Source of the DNA: Bradyrhizobium septentrionale
GTDB lineage: Bacteria > Pseudomonadota > Alphaproteobacteria > Rhizobiales > Xanthobacteraceae
Direction of reading: 5' to 3'
NCBI RefSeq assembly: GCF_011516645.4
Contig: NZ_CP088285.1
Span: forward strand, 8,326,501-8,390,500
DNA length: 64,000 bases
The translations under genes and the position numbers were made by a program. Under the pieces are notes generated by a model. That model saw only the letters and a list, made by a program, of their open reading frames with translations. It did not search any database and was not told the DNA's origin. The number at the start of each line of letters is the position of its first letter. Position 1 is the first letter of the stretch. Positions 1 to 8,741 of this stretch are shown piece after piece.

Positions 1-76
1 AAACTTCGCAATTCATTGAAATGTCAATGATTTTTTAGTTTGCTGAAGTTTTCCGGCCGATTCCCGCGCCCTGCGC

Positions 77-493
77 TCATCTGGCTGGAGCAACCGCCGA
101 AATTATGACGAAGGCCTGCGCCAGCGGCCAATCGTCCGTGATCGAAAGGTCGATCTGAGCCTGCATGCCCTCGGGCGTCAGTTCCTGGAGCCGGGCCAGC
201 GCCCCACCGGTCAGCCGCATCGACGGCCGCCCTCCCGGCAGGTTCACCACCCCCATGTCCTTCCACCACACCCCGCGCCGGATACCGGTGCCGAGCGCCT
301 TGGAGCAGGCCTCCTTCGCGGCGAAGCGCTTGGCGTAGGTCGCCACCACCATCTTCTCATTGTTGGCCCGGCGCATCGCCTTGGCGCGCTCGGCATCGGT
401 GAAGATGCGATCGAGGAATCGCTCGCCATGGCGCTCGATCACCTTCGCGACCCGCGTGATATCGATCAGGTCGGAGCCGATGCCGATGATCAT
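77..493 (-). CDS. acpS: Holo-[acyl-carrier-protein] synthase
   Basis: Transfers 4'-phosphopantetheine from CoA to the conserved serine of apo-ACP, activating ACP for fatty acid synthesis in the cytoplasm. The 138-aa product has the family signature [12 protein letters not shown] at residues 4-15, with Asp8 the expected Mg ligand, and the second motif [12 protein letters not shown] around Glu61 and Lys65. Length is normal for AcpS. The start overlaps the end of pdxJ by four bases (ATGA), so the two are translationally coupled. In related alphaproteobacteria lepB and rnc usually follow; here the window ends first. The 76 bases beyond the stop hold no recognisable gene. Confidence 0.96.
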   Translation of the reverse strand: MIIGIGSDLIDITRVAKVIERHGERFLDRIFTDAERAKAMRRANNEKMVVATYAKRFAAKEACSKALGTGIRRGVWWKDMGVVNLPGGRPSMRLTGGALARLQELTPEGMQAQIDLSITDDWPLAQAFVIISAVAPAR

Positions 494-1263
494 GCGCCGA
501 CTGCGCCTTGCGCCCTGGCGCGGCCGCGGTCCATCGCCGCGCGCATCTCGCGCACCGTGCCTGCGATGCCGACGAACAGCGCCTCGCCCATCATGAAGTA
601 GCCGATGTTCAGCTCGCGGATTTCGGGCAGCGCGGAAATCGTCTCCGCGGTGTCATAGTCGAGCCCATGGCCGGCATGGACCTCGAGCCCGGCCGCCTGC
701 GCGAGCTTGGCGCCATCGACGATGCGCTTCCATTCGGCTTTCGCCTTGTCGGTGTGGCCGTCGACCACGGCGTCGCACCAGCCGCCGGTATGGATCTCGA
801 TCACGGGTGCCTTCAGCTTCGCCGCCATCTCGATCTGCCTTGGATCGGCGGCGATGAACAGCGAGACCCGGATGCCGGCATCATTGAGCCGCGCGATGAA
901 CGGCGCCAGCGCATTGTGCTGGCCGACCACGTCGAGACCGCCTTCGGTGGTGAGTTCCTGACGCCGCTCCGGCACCAGGCAGACGGCGTGCGGCCTGGTG
1001 GCGAGCGAAATCCGCAGCATGTCGTCGGTCGCCGCCATCTCGAAATTCAAAGGCTTGGAGATCTCGGCCTTGAGCCGCGCCATGTCCTCGTCGCGGATGT
1101 GGCGGCGATCCTCGCGCAAATGCGCGGTGATGCCGTCGGCGCCGGCTTCGATCGCAGCCAGCGCCAGCCGCACCGGATCGGGCCGCGCCCCGCCGCGCGC
1201 ATTGCGCAGGGTCGCGACGTGATCGACATTGATTCCGAGGCGCAGCGGAGGAGCATTTGACAT
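490..1263 (-). CDS. pdxJ: Pyridoxine 5'-phosphate synthase
   Basis: Condenses 1-deoxy-D-xylulose 5-phosphate with 3-amino-2-oxopropyl phosphate to make pyridoxine 5'-phosphate in the DXP-dependent vitamin B6 pathway. The 257-aa protein starts with the diagnostic [17 protein letters not shown] (residues 9-25) and has [20 protein letters not shown] and [12 protein letters not shown], all typical of the PdxJ TIM barrel. It lies upstream of acpS with a four-base overlap, a common alphaproteobacterial arrangement. Between it and rsh is a short palindromic repeat. Confidence 0.96.
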   Translation of the reverse strand: MSNAPPLRLGINVDHVATLRNARGGARPDPVRLALAAIEAGADGITAHLREDRRHIRDEDMARLKAEISKPLNFEMAATDDMLRISLATRPHAVCLVPERRQELTTEGGLDVVGQHNALAPFIARLNDAGIRVSLFIAADPRQIEMAAKLKAPVIEIHTGGWCDAVVDGHTDKAKAEWKRIVDGAKLAQAAGLEVHAGHGLDYDTAETISALPEIRELNIGYFMMGEALFVGIAGTVREMRAAMDRGRARAQGAVGA

Positions 1264-1287
1264 TTTCTTGGACCTGCAAATCTAACT

Positions 1288-1360
1288 CGTCATGCGCGGG
1301 CATAGCCGTCCGAAGGACGGCGTCGCTTCCGCTCGCCTATGCCCCGCGCATCCATCTTCA
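1288..1360. repeat. Extragenic palindromic repeat, family A copy 1
   Basis: Contains the core GTCCGAAGGACGGCGTCGC between inverted arms (GGGCATAG ... CTATGCCC). The same core with matching arms recurs at about 36931-37060, and a shorter relative at about 47745-47880. It fills the pdxJ-rsh gap and runs into the 3' end of rsh. Such elements are dispersed in Bradyrhizobium-type genomes; function is unknown, transcript-end hairpin is plausible. Confidence 0.75.
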
Positions 1361-3649
1361 ACCATTGACGCGCTCGACCTTTGCGACGACGGCCTTGGCG
1401 CGCAACTGCGCGATGATAGCGAGGAGATGCTTGAGGTCATAGACCTCAAGATCGATGGTCAGCTCCGTGAAATCCGGCGACTGGCGCGACATGTGGATGT
1501 TGTCGATGTTGCCGTCGTGCTCGGCGATCACGGTGGCGATCTGGGCGAGGCTGCCGGGCTCGTTGACATTGTGGACCAGGATGCGCGCCGGGAAGCGCTG
1601 CGGCATGGTCTCGTCGATGTCCCAGCGCACGTCGAGCCAGCGCTCCGGCTCCTCCTCGAAATCCTTCAGCGCCGGCGACTGGATCGGATAGATCGTGATC
1701 CCCTCGCCCGGCGTTACGATGCCGACGATCCGGTCGCCCGGCACGGCGCCGCCGTTCGGCGCGAATTTCACCGGCAGGTCGGAATTGATGCCGCGCACCG
1801 GGATCACTGAGGTGGCGCGCGCCGGATGCGGCGGGGTCTGCGTCTTCAGCTTGGCGACGAGCCCCTTCTTGGCGCCATAGCGTACCAGGCGCTCTTCCTT
1901 GTAGTCGGGATACATCGCGCGCGCGACGTCGGAGGCCTTGATCTCGCCGCGACCGACCGAGGCCATCACGTCCTCGATCGAGGTCCGCGCGAGCCGCGGC
2001 AATGCGCCCTTCAGCTTGTCGTCGGCATATTCGATCTTGGCGCGGGCAAACAGGCGGTCGACGATGCGGCGGCCGAGGCCGGCATACTGGTCGCGTACGG
2101 CATCACGGGTGGCGCGCCGGATCGCGGCCCGCGCCTTGCCGGTGCGGGCGAGCGCTTCCCAGGCCGATGGCGGTGCCGACTGCGCCTTCGAGGTCAGCAC
2201 CTCGACCTCGTCACCATTCTGCAGCTCGGAGGACAGCGGCGCGAACTTGCCATTGATCTTGCAGCCGACCGCGCTGTTGCCGACACCGGTGTGCACGGCA
2301 TAGGCGAAATCGATCACATTGGCGTTGCGCGGCAGCGCGATCAGCTTGCCCTTCGGCGTGAAGCAGAACACCTGGTCGTGGAACAGCTCGAGCTTGGTGT
2401 GCTCCAGAAACTCTTCCGGGTTGGCGCTTTCCGAAAGGATGCCGATGGTGTGGCGCAGCCAGGCGAAGGCGTTGGACTCGTGCTTCATCCGCTCGTGCGG
2501 CGAGCCCGCCCCTTCCTTGTAGAAGGCATGCGCTGCGATGCCGAACTCGGCGATCTGGTTCATCTCCTCGGTGCGGATCTGCAGCTCGACACGCTGCTTG
2601 CCCGGACCGATCACGGTGGTGTGGATCGAGCGGTAGTCGTTCTGCTTCGGCGTCGAGATGTAGTCCTTGAAGCGGCCCGGCACCACCGGCCAGGTGGTGT
2701 GGACGATACCGAGCGCGCGGTAGCAGGCGCCGACATCGTCGAGGATGACGCGGAAGCCGTAGATGTCGGACAGCTGCTCGAAGCCGACCGACTTGCGCTC
2801 CATCTTGGTCCAGATCGAAAACGGCTGCTTGCGGCGGCCGAACACCCGCGCGGTGATGCCGTTCTTCTGCAGGTTCTTGGAGAGCTGGCTTTCGATCTCG
2901 CCGATCAAATTACGGTTGCGCTCAGCCAGCGCATCGAGCCGCTGCTTGACCACGGCATAGGCCTCGGGATCGAGCACGAAGAAGGACAGGTCCTCGAGCT
3001 CCTCGCGCATCTCCTGCATGCCCATGCGGCCGGCGAGCGGCGCATAGATGTCCAGCGTCTCGTCGGCGATGCGGCGGCGCGAGGCCGGCGGCACGAATTC
3101 CAGCGTGCGCATGTTGTGCAGGCGGTCGGCGAGCTTGATCAGCAACACGCGGACGTCGTCAGCAATCGCCAGCAACAGCTTGCGCAGATTCTCGGCCTGC
3201 TTGGCCTCGCGCGACACCAGCTCCAGCCGCTTCAGCTTGGTCAGGCCTTCGACCAGTGCCCCGATCTCGTGGCCGAAGACATGATCGATCTCGGCGCGCG
3301 TCGCCTCGGTGTCCTCGATCGTGTCGTGCAGCAGGGCCGCGACGATCGTGGCATCGTCGAGCTTGAGGTTGGTGAGGATCGCGGCGACCTCGAGCGGATG
3401 CGAGAAATAGGGATCGCCGGAGGCACGGGTCTGCGTGCCGTGCGCCTTCATGGCGTAGACATAGGCGCGGTTGAGCAGATCCTCGTTGGTATCGGGATTG
3501 TAGGAGCGGACGCGCTCGACAAGGTCATATTGTCGCATCATGCGCGTCCGCGGCTTGGCCGGCCGCTCCGCCGCGGACGACGCCGGTGCCACCGCGACCG
3601 TTTCGGTTGCAGCCTGCATCTGGATGGAACTGCGGCGTCGATACGCCAT
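1358..3649 (-). CDS. rsh: Bifunctional (p)ppGpp synthetase/hydrolase (RelA/SpoT homologue)
   Basis: Makes and degrades (p)ppGpp, the stringent-response alarmone; this is the single long RSH enzyme usual in alphaproteobacteria. The 763-aa protein shows in order: HD hydrolase domain with SHPLEVA near residue 84 and LLHDTIEDT near 107-115, so hydrolase residues are intact; the synthetase domain with YGFRVILDD and NDYRSIHTTVIGP; a TGS domain (CFTPKGKLIALPRNA); and a C-terminal ACT domain (LVHNVNEPGSLAQIATVIAE). It is upstream of pdxJ-acpS and downstream of rpoZ on the same strand, the order seen in relatives. The first ATG is used; Met11 is a possible alternative. Confidence 0.96.
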   Translation of the reverse strand: MAYRRRSSIQMQAATETVAVAPASSAAERPAKPRTRMMRQYDLVERVRSYNPDTNEDLLNRAYVYAMKAHGTQTRASGDPYFSHPLEVAAILTNLKLDDATIVAALLHDTIEDTEATRAEIDHVFGHEIGALVEGLTKLKRLELVSREAKQAENLRKLLLAIADDVRVLLIKLADRLHNMRTLEFVPPASRRRIADETLDIYAPLAGRMGMQEMREELEDLSFFVLDPEAYAVVKQRLDALAERNRNLIGEIESQLSKNLQKNGITARVFGRRKQPFSIWTKMERKSVGFEQLSDIYGFRVILDDVGACYRALGIVHTTWPVVPGRFKDYISTPKQNDYRSIHTTVIGPGKQRVELQIRTEEMNQIAEFGIAAHAFYKEGAGSPHERMKHESNAFAWLRHTIGILSESANPEEFLEHTKLELFHDQVFCFTPKGKLIALPRNANVIDFAYAVHTGVGNSAVGCKINGKFAPLSSELQNGDEVEVLTSKAQSAPPSAWEALARTGKARAAIRRATRDAVRDQYAGLGRRIVDRLFARAKIEYADDKLKGALPRLARTSIEDVMASVGRGEIKASDVARAMYPDYKEERLVRYGAKKGLVAKLKTQTPPHPARATSVIPVRGINSDLPVKFAPNGGAVPGDRIVGIVTPGEGITIYPIQSPALKDFEEEPERWLDVRWDIDETMPQRFPARILVHNVNEPGSLAQIATVIAEHDGNIDNIHMSRQSPDFTELTIDLEVYDLKHLLAIIAQLRAKAVVAKVERVNG

Positions 3650-3805
3650 GAACGCGATGCCTCTCCCGCGGGACCGGAACGTCCCACCTTGCTCAATCTA
3701 GTGCGCTTTCGAATGAAGCAGCACCCTGCGCAGGCCCTGGAACCGTTCAATTTCCCGCGCCCGCATAGGACGCACCGTAACAGCGAAATTGTCAACAAAA
3801 GCAAA

Positions 3806-3827
3806 GGCCCGGAGCAATGTCCGGGCC
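3806..3827. terminator. Rho-independent terminator after rpoZ
   Basis: Eight-base-pair perfect stem GGCCCGGA/TCCGGGCC with a six-base loop. It has a T run on the + side and an interrupted T-rich tract on the - side (TTTGCTTTTG). It sits 29 bases past the rpoZ stop, so it should end the rpoZ transcript and separate it from rsh; the sequence suits termination in both directions. Confidence 0.8.
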
Positions 3828-3855
3828 TTTTTCAAATCAATCCGAAACGAAGAGC

Positions 3856-4248
3856 TTATTCGTCTTCCTCGGGCTGCTCCTCCGGAGGCGCCAGGCCTTC
3901 GAGGCCCTTCAGCAGCTCTTCCTCGGTCATCCGTTCGACTGCGACCTCGGTGTCGTCGGCATCGACGCTGGCACCGGCGGAACCGATCAGCGGCACGGTG
4001 TCGGGCTCGGGCTCGTCGACCTCGACGAACTTCTGCAGCGAGTGCACGAGTTCCTCTTTCAGGTCTTCCGGCGAGATCGTCGAATCGGCGATCTCCCGCA
4101 GCGAGACCACCGGGTTCTTGTCGTTGTCGCGATCAACCGTGAGTTGCGAGCCCGACGAGATCATCCGGGCGCGATGCGCAGCCAACAGGACGAGGTCGAA
4201 ACGATTGTCGACCTTATCAATACAATCTTCGACGGTGACGCGAGCCAT
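3856..4248 (-). CDS. rpoZ: DNA-directed RNA polymerase omega subunit
   Basis: Small subunit that stabilises beta-prime during RNA polymerase assembly. The 130-aa product opens with [20 protein letters not shown] followed by [13 protein letters not shown], the conserved omega N-terminus. The C-terminal half is acidic ([10 protein letters not shown] at the end), as in alphaproteobacterial omegas, which are longer than the E. coli form. It lies directly upstream of rsh, as in many bacteria where rpoZ and spoT are linked, but a strong terminator stands between them here. Confidence 0.95.
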   Translation of the reverse strand: MARVTVEDCIDKVDNRFDLVLLAAHRARMISSGSQLTVDRDNDKNPVVSLREIADSTISPEDLKEELVHSLQKFVEVDEPEPDTVPLIGSAGASVDADDTEVAVERMTEEELLKGLEGLAPPEEQPEEDE

Positions 4249-4609
4249 CTCGAGGCGCTCCGTGGTAAAAGGGACCGAACATGTTGGTTATGAGGGTTAG
4301 TTATAGGGCTAGCCCCGGTTTCGCAAGGTAAAATTTGTGATTTGCCTTCCCAACAGGCTCTGATAACCCGGTCTGACGGGGCCAGAAGGGCCGGAGCGTC
4401 TGACGACATGGCTAGGTTGCTGTCCCAGACAAGTAAATCTCTTCATTGCAATGTCAAAGGTCTAGGCTTTTTGCCCTCGCCTCACCATAATTGCGGTGGT
4501 GACTGTCGTGGGGAAAGATTCACAGAACTTTAGGCAAGCTACGCAGGAAATTGCGCGCGGTCGTTCGCCGCTGCGCTAAAAACACTAACAACCACGCGAG
4601 AACACTTTG
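4249..4609. other. Intergenic region between rpoZ and the NYN gene
   Basis: About 360 bases separating divergent genes, so both promoters should be here. I see no convincing ORF, tRNA or strong terminator. A T-rich stretch near 4470 and runs of A/C just before 4600 are the only low-GC parts. A small RNA cannot be excluded by eye. Confidence 0.5.
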
Positions 4610-5245
4610 ATGTCGTCACCTGTTTCCAACAAGATCGCGCTCTTCATCGACGGAGCCAATCTGTACGCCACCGCAAAGACGCTGGGCTTCGACATCGACT
4701 ACAAGCGCCTCCTCAAGGAATTCCAGAGTCGAGGCACGCTGCTGCGGGCGTTCTACTACACGGCGATCATTGAGGATCAGGAGTATTCGTCGATCCGTCC
4801 GCTGATCGACTGGCTCGACTACAACGGCTACACCGTCGTCACCAAGGCCACCAAGGAATTCATCGACGCCAGCGGCCGCCGCAAGGTGAAGGGCAATATG
4901 GACATCGAGCTCGCGGTCGATGCCATGGAACTCGCCGAACACATCGACCAGATGATCCTGTTTTCCGGCGATGGCGACTTCCGTTCCCTGGTCGAGGCGG
5001 TACAGCGCCGCGGCGTCCGCGTCACCGTCATCTCCACCATTGCCAGCCAGCCGCCGATGATCGCCGACGAGCTGCGCCGCCAGGCCGACGTCTTCACCGA
5101 CCTCGTCGAGCTGCAATCCAAGCTCGGCCGCGATCCGTCCGAACGTCCGGCCCCGCGCGAACCGCGTCACCACTCCCCGCAATTCCTGCAGCGCGCGACC
5201 ACCACCATGGCCCCACGGGGAGCCGATGACGATTTCGACGAGTAA
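4610..5245 (+). CDS. NYN-domain (LabA/DUF88-type) protein
   Basis: 211-aa member of the PIN-like NYN family, predicted metal-dependent RNases. Seen: IALFIDGANLY at the N-terminus with the first acidic residue, NMDIELAVDAMELA with two further acids, and LFSGDGDFRSLVEA with the SGDGDF motif, then RRGVRVTVIS. These fit the LabA_like catalytic core. The C-terminal 40 residues are proline/arginine-rich and look disordered. TTG at 4607 precedes ATG at 4610 in the same frame; the ATG is preferred. The 3' end overlaps the uracil-DNA glycosylase start by 20 bases, suggesting co-expression; a shared nucleic-acid role is inference. Confidence 0.88.
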   Translation: MSSPVSNKIALFIDGANLYATAKTLGFDIDYKRLLKEFQSRGTLLRAFYYTAIIEDQEYSSIRPLIDWLDYNGYTVVTKATKEFIDASGRRKVKGNMDIELAVDAMELAEHIDQMILFSGDGDFRSLVEAVQRRGVRVTVISTIASQPPMIADELRRQADVFTDLVELQSKLGRDPSERPAPREPRHHSPQFLQRATTTMAPRGADDDFDE

Positions 5246-5885
5246 CCTCGTCGCCGCACCTACGCGCCCCGACTGCAACTGTCAGCTCTGTGTCAGGCTG
5301 GCCGACTTCCGCGCACAAGCGCGGGCCCTCCACCCGGACTGGTTCAACTCGCCGGTGGAGTCTTTCGGCGACCCAAATGCGCGGCTGTTGATCGTCGGCC
5401 TCGCGCCGGGCATGCAGGGCGCCAACCGCACCGGCCGTCCTTTCACCGGCGATTATGCCGGTGACCTGCTCTACGCGACCCTGCTCGAATATGGCTTCGC
5501 CAGCGGCGTCTATCAGGCGCGCCCGGACGACGGACTGAAGCTGGTCGACAGCCGGATCAGCAACGCGGTACGTTGCGTGCCGCCGCAGAACAAGCCGCTG
5601 CCGGCCGAGATCAACACCTGCCGGCAATTCCTGAGCGCCACCATCGCCACGATGCCGAAGCTGCGCGCGATCGTGCTGCTCGGGCGAATCGCCCACGAAT
5701 CGACTCTGAAGGCGCTGGGCATCCGTCTGGCTGCGGCCCCCTTTGTGCACGGTGCAGTGCATAGCGCTGGCACCTTCAAGCTCTACGACAGCTATCACTG
5801 CTCGCGCTACAACACGAACACGGGCGTGTTGACCACCGACATGTTCCGCGAGGTCTTCGCGACCGTGCGGAAGGATCTCGGCTAG
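5226..5885 (+). CDS. Uracil-DNA glycosylase, family 5 (UDGb)
   Basis: Removes uracil or other deaminated bases from DNA as the first step of base excision repair. The 219-aa protein has an N-terminal cysteine group (CNCQLCVRL), the motif GLAPGMQGANRTGRPFTGD and NAVRCVPPQNKPLPAEI, which match the iron-sulfur UDGb family, plus LLGRIAHES. The Asn of classical UDG motif A is not in the same context here (LAPGMQGA), as expected for family 5. It overlaps the NYN gene upstream, and its stop overlaps the convergent peroxiredoxin stop by four bases. Confidence 0.9.
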   Translation: MTISTSNLVAAPTRPDCNCQLCVRLADFRAQARALHPDWFNSPVESFGDPNARLLIVGLAPGMQGANRTGRPFTGDYAGDLLYATLLEYGFASGVYQARPDDGLKLVDSRISNAVRCVPPQNKPLPAEINTCRQFLSATIATMPKLRAIVLLGRIAHESTLKALGIRLAAAPFVHGAVHSAGTFKLYDSYHCSRYNTNTGVLTTDMFREVFATVRKDLG

Positions 5886-6460
5886 AGCTTCGGATTGTCC
5901 CTCAGCCACTGCAGCACGTCGCCGGCGTTCCGGTCAGGTGGAAACACCGGATAGAACACGTGGGTGATGCGCGCATTGTCGATGATAAGCGCGAGCCGCT
6001 TGATCAGCGTCAGGCCCGCCACCGACATCGTCGGCAATCTCAGCGTGTGCGTCAGTTCCAGCGCTTCGTCGGACAGCACCGGGAACGGCAGATGCAGGCG
6101 CGACGCCATTTCGGTCTGGTACGCATTGCTTTGGGTCGACAGCCCGAACACCTGCGCGGCCCCGGCCGCCTTCAGATCGGCGAACAGGTCGCGGAACGCG
6201 CAGGTTTGCGGCGTACAGCCGCGGGCGCCGGGGATCATGTCCCAATCATCGACCAGCCCGATCTTGCCGGGCTCGCCGGTTCGTGGATAGGCGAACACCA
6301 CGGTGCGGCCCTCGAGCGCCGACAACGTCACCGACGTGTCGTTGGTGGCGCGCAAGGTCACCGGCGGGATCGTCATGCCGGTCAGATGCGCCGCGCCGCC
6401 GTCGTCCGTGGGCGGTGGGATCTTGCTCCAGTCGACATCGGTCAGGCTGCTCTGGCTCAT
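5882..6460 (-). CDS. Peroxiredoxin (AhpC/TSA, Bcp/PrxQ-like)
   Basis: 192-aa thiol peroxidase-like protein expected to reduce hydrogen or organic peroxides in the cytoplasm. The thioredoxin fold is seen in VVFAYPRTGEPG, GARGCTPQTCAFRDLFADL and FPVLSDEALELT. The two cysteines spaced CxxxxC in GCTPQTC match the PrxQ resolving arrangement. The N-terminal 40 residues are proline-rich. It converges with the glycosylase gene. Downstream is an extragenic palindrome and then smpB on its own strand. Confidence 0.88.
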   Translation of the reverse strand: MSQSSLTDVDWSKIPPPTDDGGAAHLTGMTIPPVTLRATNDTSVTLSALEGRTVVFAYPRTGEPGKIGLVDDWDMIPGARGCTPQTCAFRDLFADLKAAGAAQVFGLSTQSNAYQTEMASRLHLPFPVLSDEALELTHTLRLPTMSVAGLTLIKRLALIIDNARITHVFYPVFPPDRNAGDVLQWLRDNPKL

Positions 6461-6477
6461 CGCCCAAATCTCCGTGG

Positions 6478-6600
6478 GTCATCATTGCGAGCCAACGGGT
6501 CGCGCCAACGCGCGCCCGATGATAAACTTAGCGAAGCAATCCATAGCGCCGCAGTGGATGGATGGATTGCTTCGTCGCTTCGCTCCTCGCAATGACGGCT
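6478..6600. repeat. Extragenic palindromic repeat, family B
   Basis: Inverted arms TCATTGCGAG ... CTCGCAATGA enclose AGCGAAGCAATCCA and its near-complement TGGATTGCTTCGTCGCTT. The whole unit can fold into a long hairpin. It sits between the peroxiredoxin start and the smpB stop. The type is common between genes in Bradyrhizobium and relatives (recall). Confidence 0.7.
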
Positions 6601-6606
6601 TGAATT

Positions 6607-7080
6607 CTATCCTCGCGCCCGCATCAGGCGGCCCTTCTCGCGGCCCCAGTCGCGCTTCTTCTCGGACTCGCGCTTGTCGTGCAGCTTCTTGCCCTTGGCG
6701 ATCGCGAGCAGCAGTTTGGCACGGCCGCGCTCGTTGAAGTACAGCTTCAGCGGAATGAGCGTCATGCCCTCGCGGTCGACCGCGCCGAGCAGCTTGTTGA
6801 TCTGCTTGCGATGCAGCAGCAGCTTGCGCGGCCGCTTCGGCTCGTGGTTGAAGCGGTTGGCCTGCAGGTATTCCGGGATATTGGCGTTGATCAGCCATAT
6901 CTCGCCGTTCTTGGAATCCGCATAGGATTCCGCGATCGTGCTCTTGCCGCTGCGGATCGATTTCACCTCGGTGCCGGTCAGCGAGATGCCGGCCTCGATC
7001 GTATCCTCGATGGCGTAGTTGAAGCGGGCCTTTCGGTTTTCGGCGACAACCTTGATCGGACGTTCGTTCTTGTCGGCCAC
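6607..7080 (-). CDS. smpB: SsrA-binding protein
   Basis: Binds tmRNA and delivers it to stalled ribosomes for trans-translation. The 157-aa protein has the family features [41 protein letters not shown] and a basic C-terminal tail ([15 protein letters not shown]) needed for decoding-centre entry. Length is typical. It is followed by an extragenic palindrome and preceded, almost without a gap, by mscL on the same strand. No tmRNA gene is visible nearby. Confidence 0.96.
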   Translation of the reverse strand: MADKNERPIKVVAENRKARFNYAIEDTIEAGISLTGTEVKSIRSGKSTIAESYADSKNGEIWLINANIPEYLQANRFNHEPKRPRKLLLHRKQINKLLGAVDREGMTLIPLKLYFNERGRAKLLLAIAKGKKLHDKRESEKKRDWGREKGRLMRARG

Positions 7081-7081
7081 T

Positions 7082-7504
7082 TTAGCCCTTCTTGAGGAGG
7101 TCGCGGATTTCCGTCAGCAGCACGACCTCGTCGGACGGCTTCGGCGGCTCGGCGGGCTTGGCCTCATCCTTGCGCTTGAACTGGCTCATGGTGCGAATGA
7201 CCAGGAACAGCACGAATGCGACGATCAGGAAGTTGAGCGTCAGCGTCAGGAAGTTGCCCCAGGCCAGCACCGCCCCCTGCTTCTTGGCGTCGGCCAGATT
7301 GGTCGCGTTGACCGCCTTGGAAAGTCCGGTGAAATAGTTGGAGAAATCGAGCCCGCCCGTGATCGCGCCGATGATCGGCATGATGATGTCGCCGACCAGC
7401 GAAGTGACGATCGCGCCGAAGGCCGCACCGATGATGACGGCGACGGCGAGGTCGACGACATTGCCCTTCATGGCGAATTCGCGGAATTCCTTCAGCATGC
7501 CCAT
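7082..7504 (-). CDS. mscL: Large-conductance mechanosensitive channel
   Basis: Inner-membrane pentameric channel that opens under hypo-osmotic shock. The start [20 protein letters not shown] is the MscL N-terminal helix, followed by the pore-lining TM1 ([17 protein letters not shown]), a periplasmic loop and TM2 ([15 protein letters not shown]), and the cytoplasmic helix ending [15 protein letters not shown]. An ATG eight codons further upstream is open but does not match the family start, so 7504 was chosen. About 140 aa, normal. Lies between dapA and smpB. Confidence 0.95.
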   Translation of the reverse strand: MGMLKEFREFAMKGNVVDLAVAVIIGAAFGAIVTSLVGDIIMPIIGAITGGLDFSNYFTGLSKAVNATNLADAKKQGAVLAWGNFLTLTLNFLIVAFVLFLVIRTMSQFKRKDEAKPAEPPKPSDEVVLLTEIRDLLKKG

Positions 7505-7545
7505 CCCCTTCTCTTCGACGTTGCGCACGGCAGGTCCGGTCCGGC

Positions 7546-8436
7546 TCAGTTGATCAGGCCGGCATGCACCATGGCGCTGCGGACGGCAGTGCGGGTCGCT
7601 TCGGTGACCGGCACCATCGGCAGGCGCAGCTTCTCGTCCAGCTTGCCGAGCAGCGACATCGCGTATTTCACCGGCGCCGGGTTGCTCTCGATGAACAGAT
7701 TGGTGTGCAGCGGCATCAGCTTGTCATGGATCTTCAGCGCCGTGGTGACGTCACCCTTCTGCCAGGCGGTCTGGAATTCCGAGCACAGCCGCGGCGCGAC
7801 GTTCGAGGTCACCGAGATGCAGCCATGGCCGCCATGCGCCATGTAGCCGATGATGGTCGCGTCCTCGCCGGACAACTGGTTGAAGTCCTCACCCATCGCG
7901 GCGCGCTGCTGCGAGACCCGCACCATGCTTGCAGTCGCGTCCTTGACGCCGGCGATGTTCTTCAGCTCGAACAGCCGCTTCATGGTGTCGACGGACATGT
8001 CGATCACCGAGCGCGGCGGAATGTTGTAGATGATGATCGGAATCCCGATCGCATCGTTGATCGCCTTGAAGTGCTGGTACATGCCTTCCTGGGTCGGCTT
8101 GTTGTAGTACGGCGTCACCACCAGCACCGCATTGGCTCCTGCCTTCTCGGCGTGCTCGGCGAGCTCGATCGCCTCCTTGGTCGAATTCGAGCCGGCGCCG
8201 GCGATCACGGGCACCCGGCCCTTGGCCTCCTCGATGCACCACTCGACCACCCGCTTGTGCTCGTCATGGCTGAGCGTCGGGCTCTCGCCTGTCGTGCCGA
8301 CCGGCACCAGGCCGTGCGTACCCTCGGCGATCTGCCAGTTCACGAGGCTGCGGAACGCCGCCTCGTCCACCGAGCCGTTCTTGAAGGGCGTCACCAAGGC
8401 AGTGAATGACCCCCGGAATTTTGTCTTGGCTGCCAT
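7546..8436 (-). CDS. dapA: 4-hydroxy-tetrahydrodipicolinate synthase
   Basis: Condenses pyruvate with aspartate semialdehyde, the first committed step to diaminopimelate and lysine. The 296-aa TIM barrel has [14 protein letters not shown] with Thr48-Thr49, YNIPPRS with Tyr137, and the Schiff-base lysine in GVKDAT (Lys165). All active-site residues are present and length is normal. It is divergent from the lytic transglycosylase gene; both relate to the cell wall, but this is a general link only. Confidence 0.96.
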   Translation of the reverse strand: MAAKTKFRGSFTALVTPFKNGSVDEAAFRSLVNWQIAEGTHGLVPVGTTGESPTLSHDEHKRVVEWCIEEAKGRVPVIAGAGSNSTKEAIELAEHAEKAGANAVLVVTPYYNKPTQEGMYQHFKAINDAIGIPIIIYNIPPRSVIDMSVDTMKRLFELKNIAGVKDATASMVRVSQQRAAMGEDFNQLSGEDATIIGYMAHGGHGCISVTSNVAPRLCSEFQTAWQKGDVTTALKIHDKLMPLHTNLFIESNPAPVKYAMSLLGKLDEKLRLPMVPVTEATRTAVRSAMVHAGLIN

Positions 8437-8741
8437 GGACTTCCTCCAAACGCTTCAGGCTATAGGCTAGGTCGACGGACCGTTCTTGATGGCGCGCTTC
8501 GCGTCTGCGCGACCGGCACCGATCGATGCGAAACGCCACGAAAGGCAATTCATATCGGGTCTGGCCGACAGGCGAAAGGGCCGCACCGTACCTATTCCCA
8601 GCCGGTTCCAGCCGCGATTTTGCCGTGGTGCTGGCGCAAACAGCCGCACCGGCTGACTTCTTAGTATTTTGTCTACGTTTTCAATCAAATAAGAACCCAT
8701 GGCCCGAACGACCAGATGATTCGAGGCCGCAGAGGACTTTC

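Noticed and set aside
508..1260. Long + strand reading frame opposite pdxJ
   Set aside because: It is the antisense of pdxJ; high GC gives long open frames with no family pattern.
1826..4300. 824-aa + strand frame opposite rsh and rpoZ
   Set aside because: Composition is Arg/Gly/Asp-rich antisense translation of known genes; no domain.
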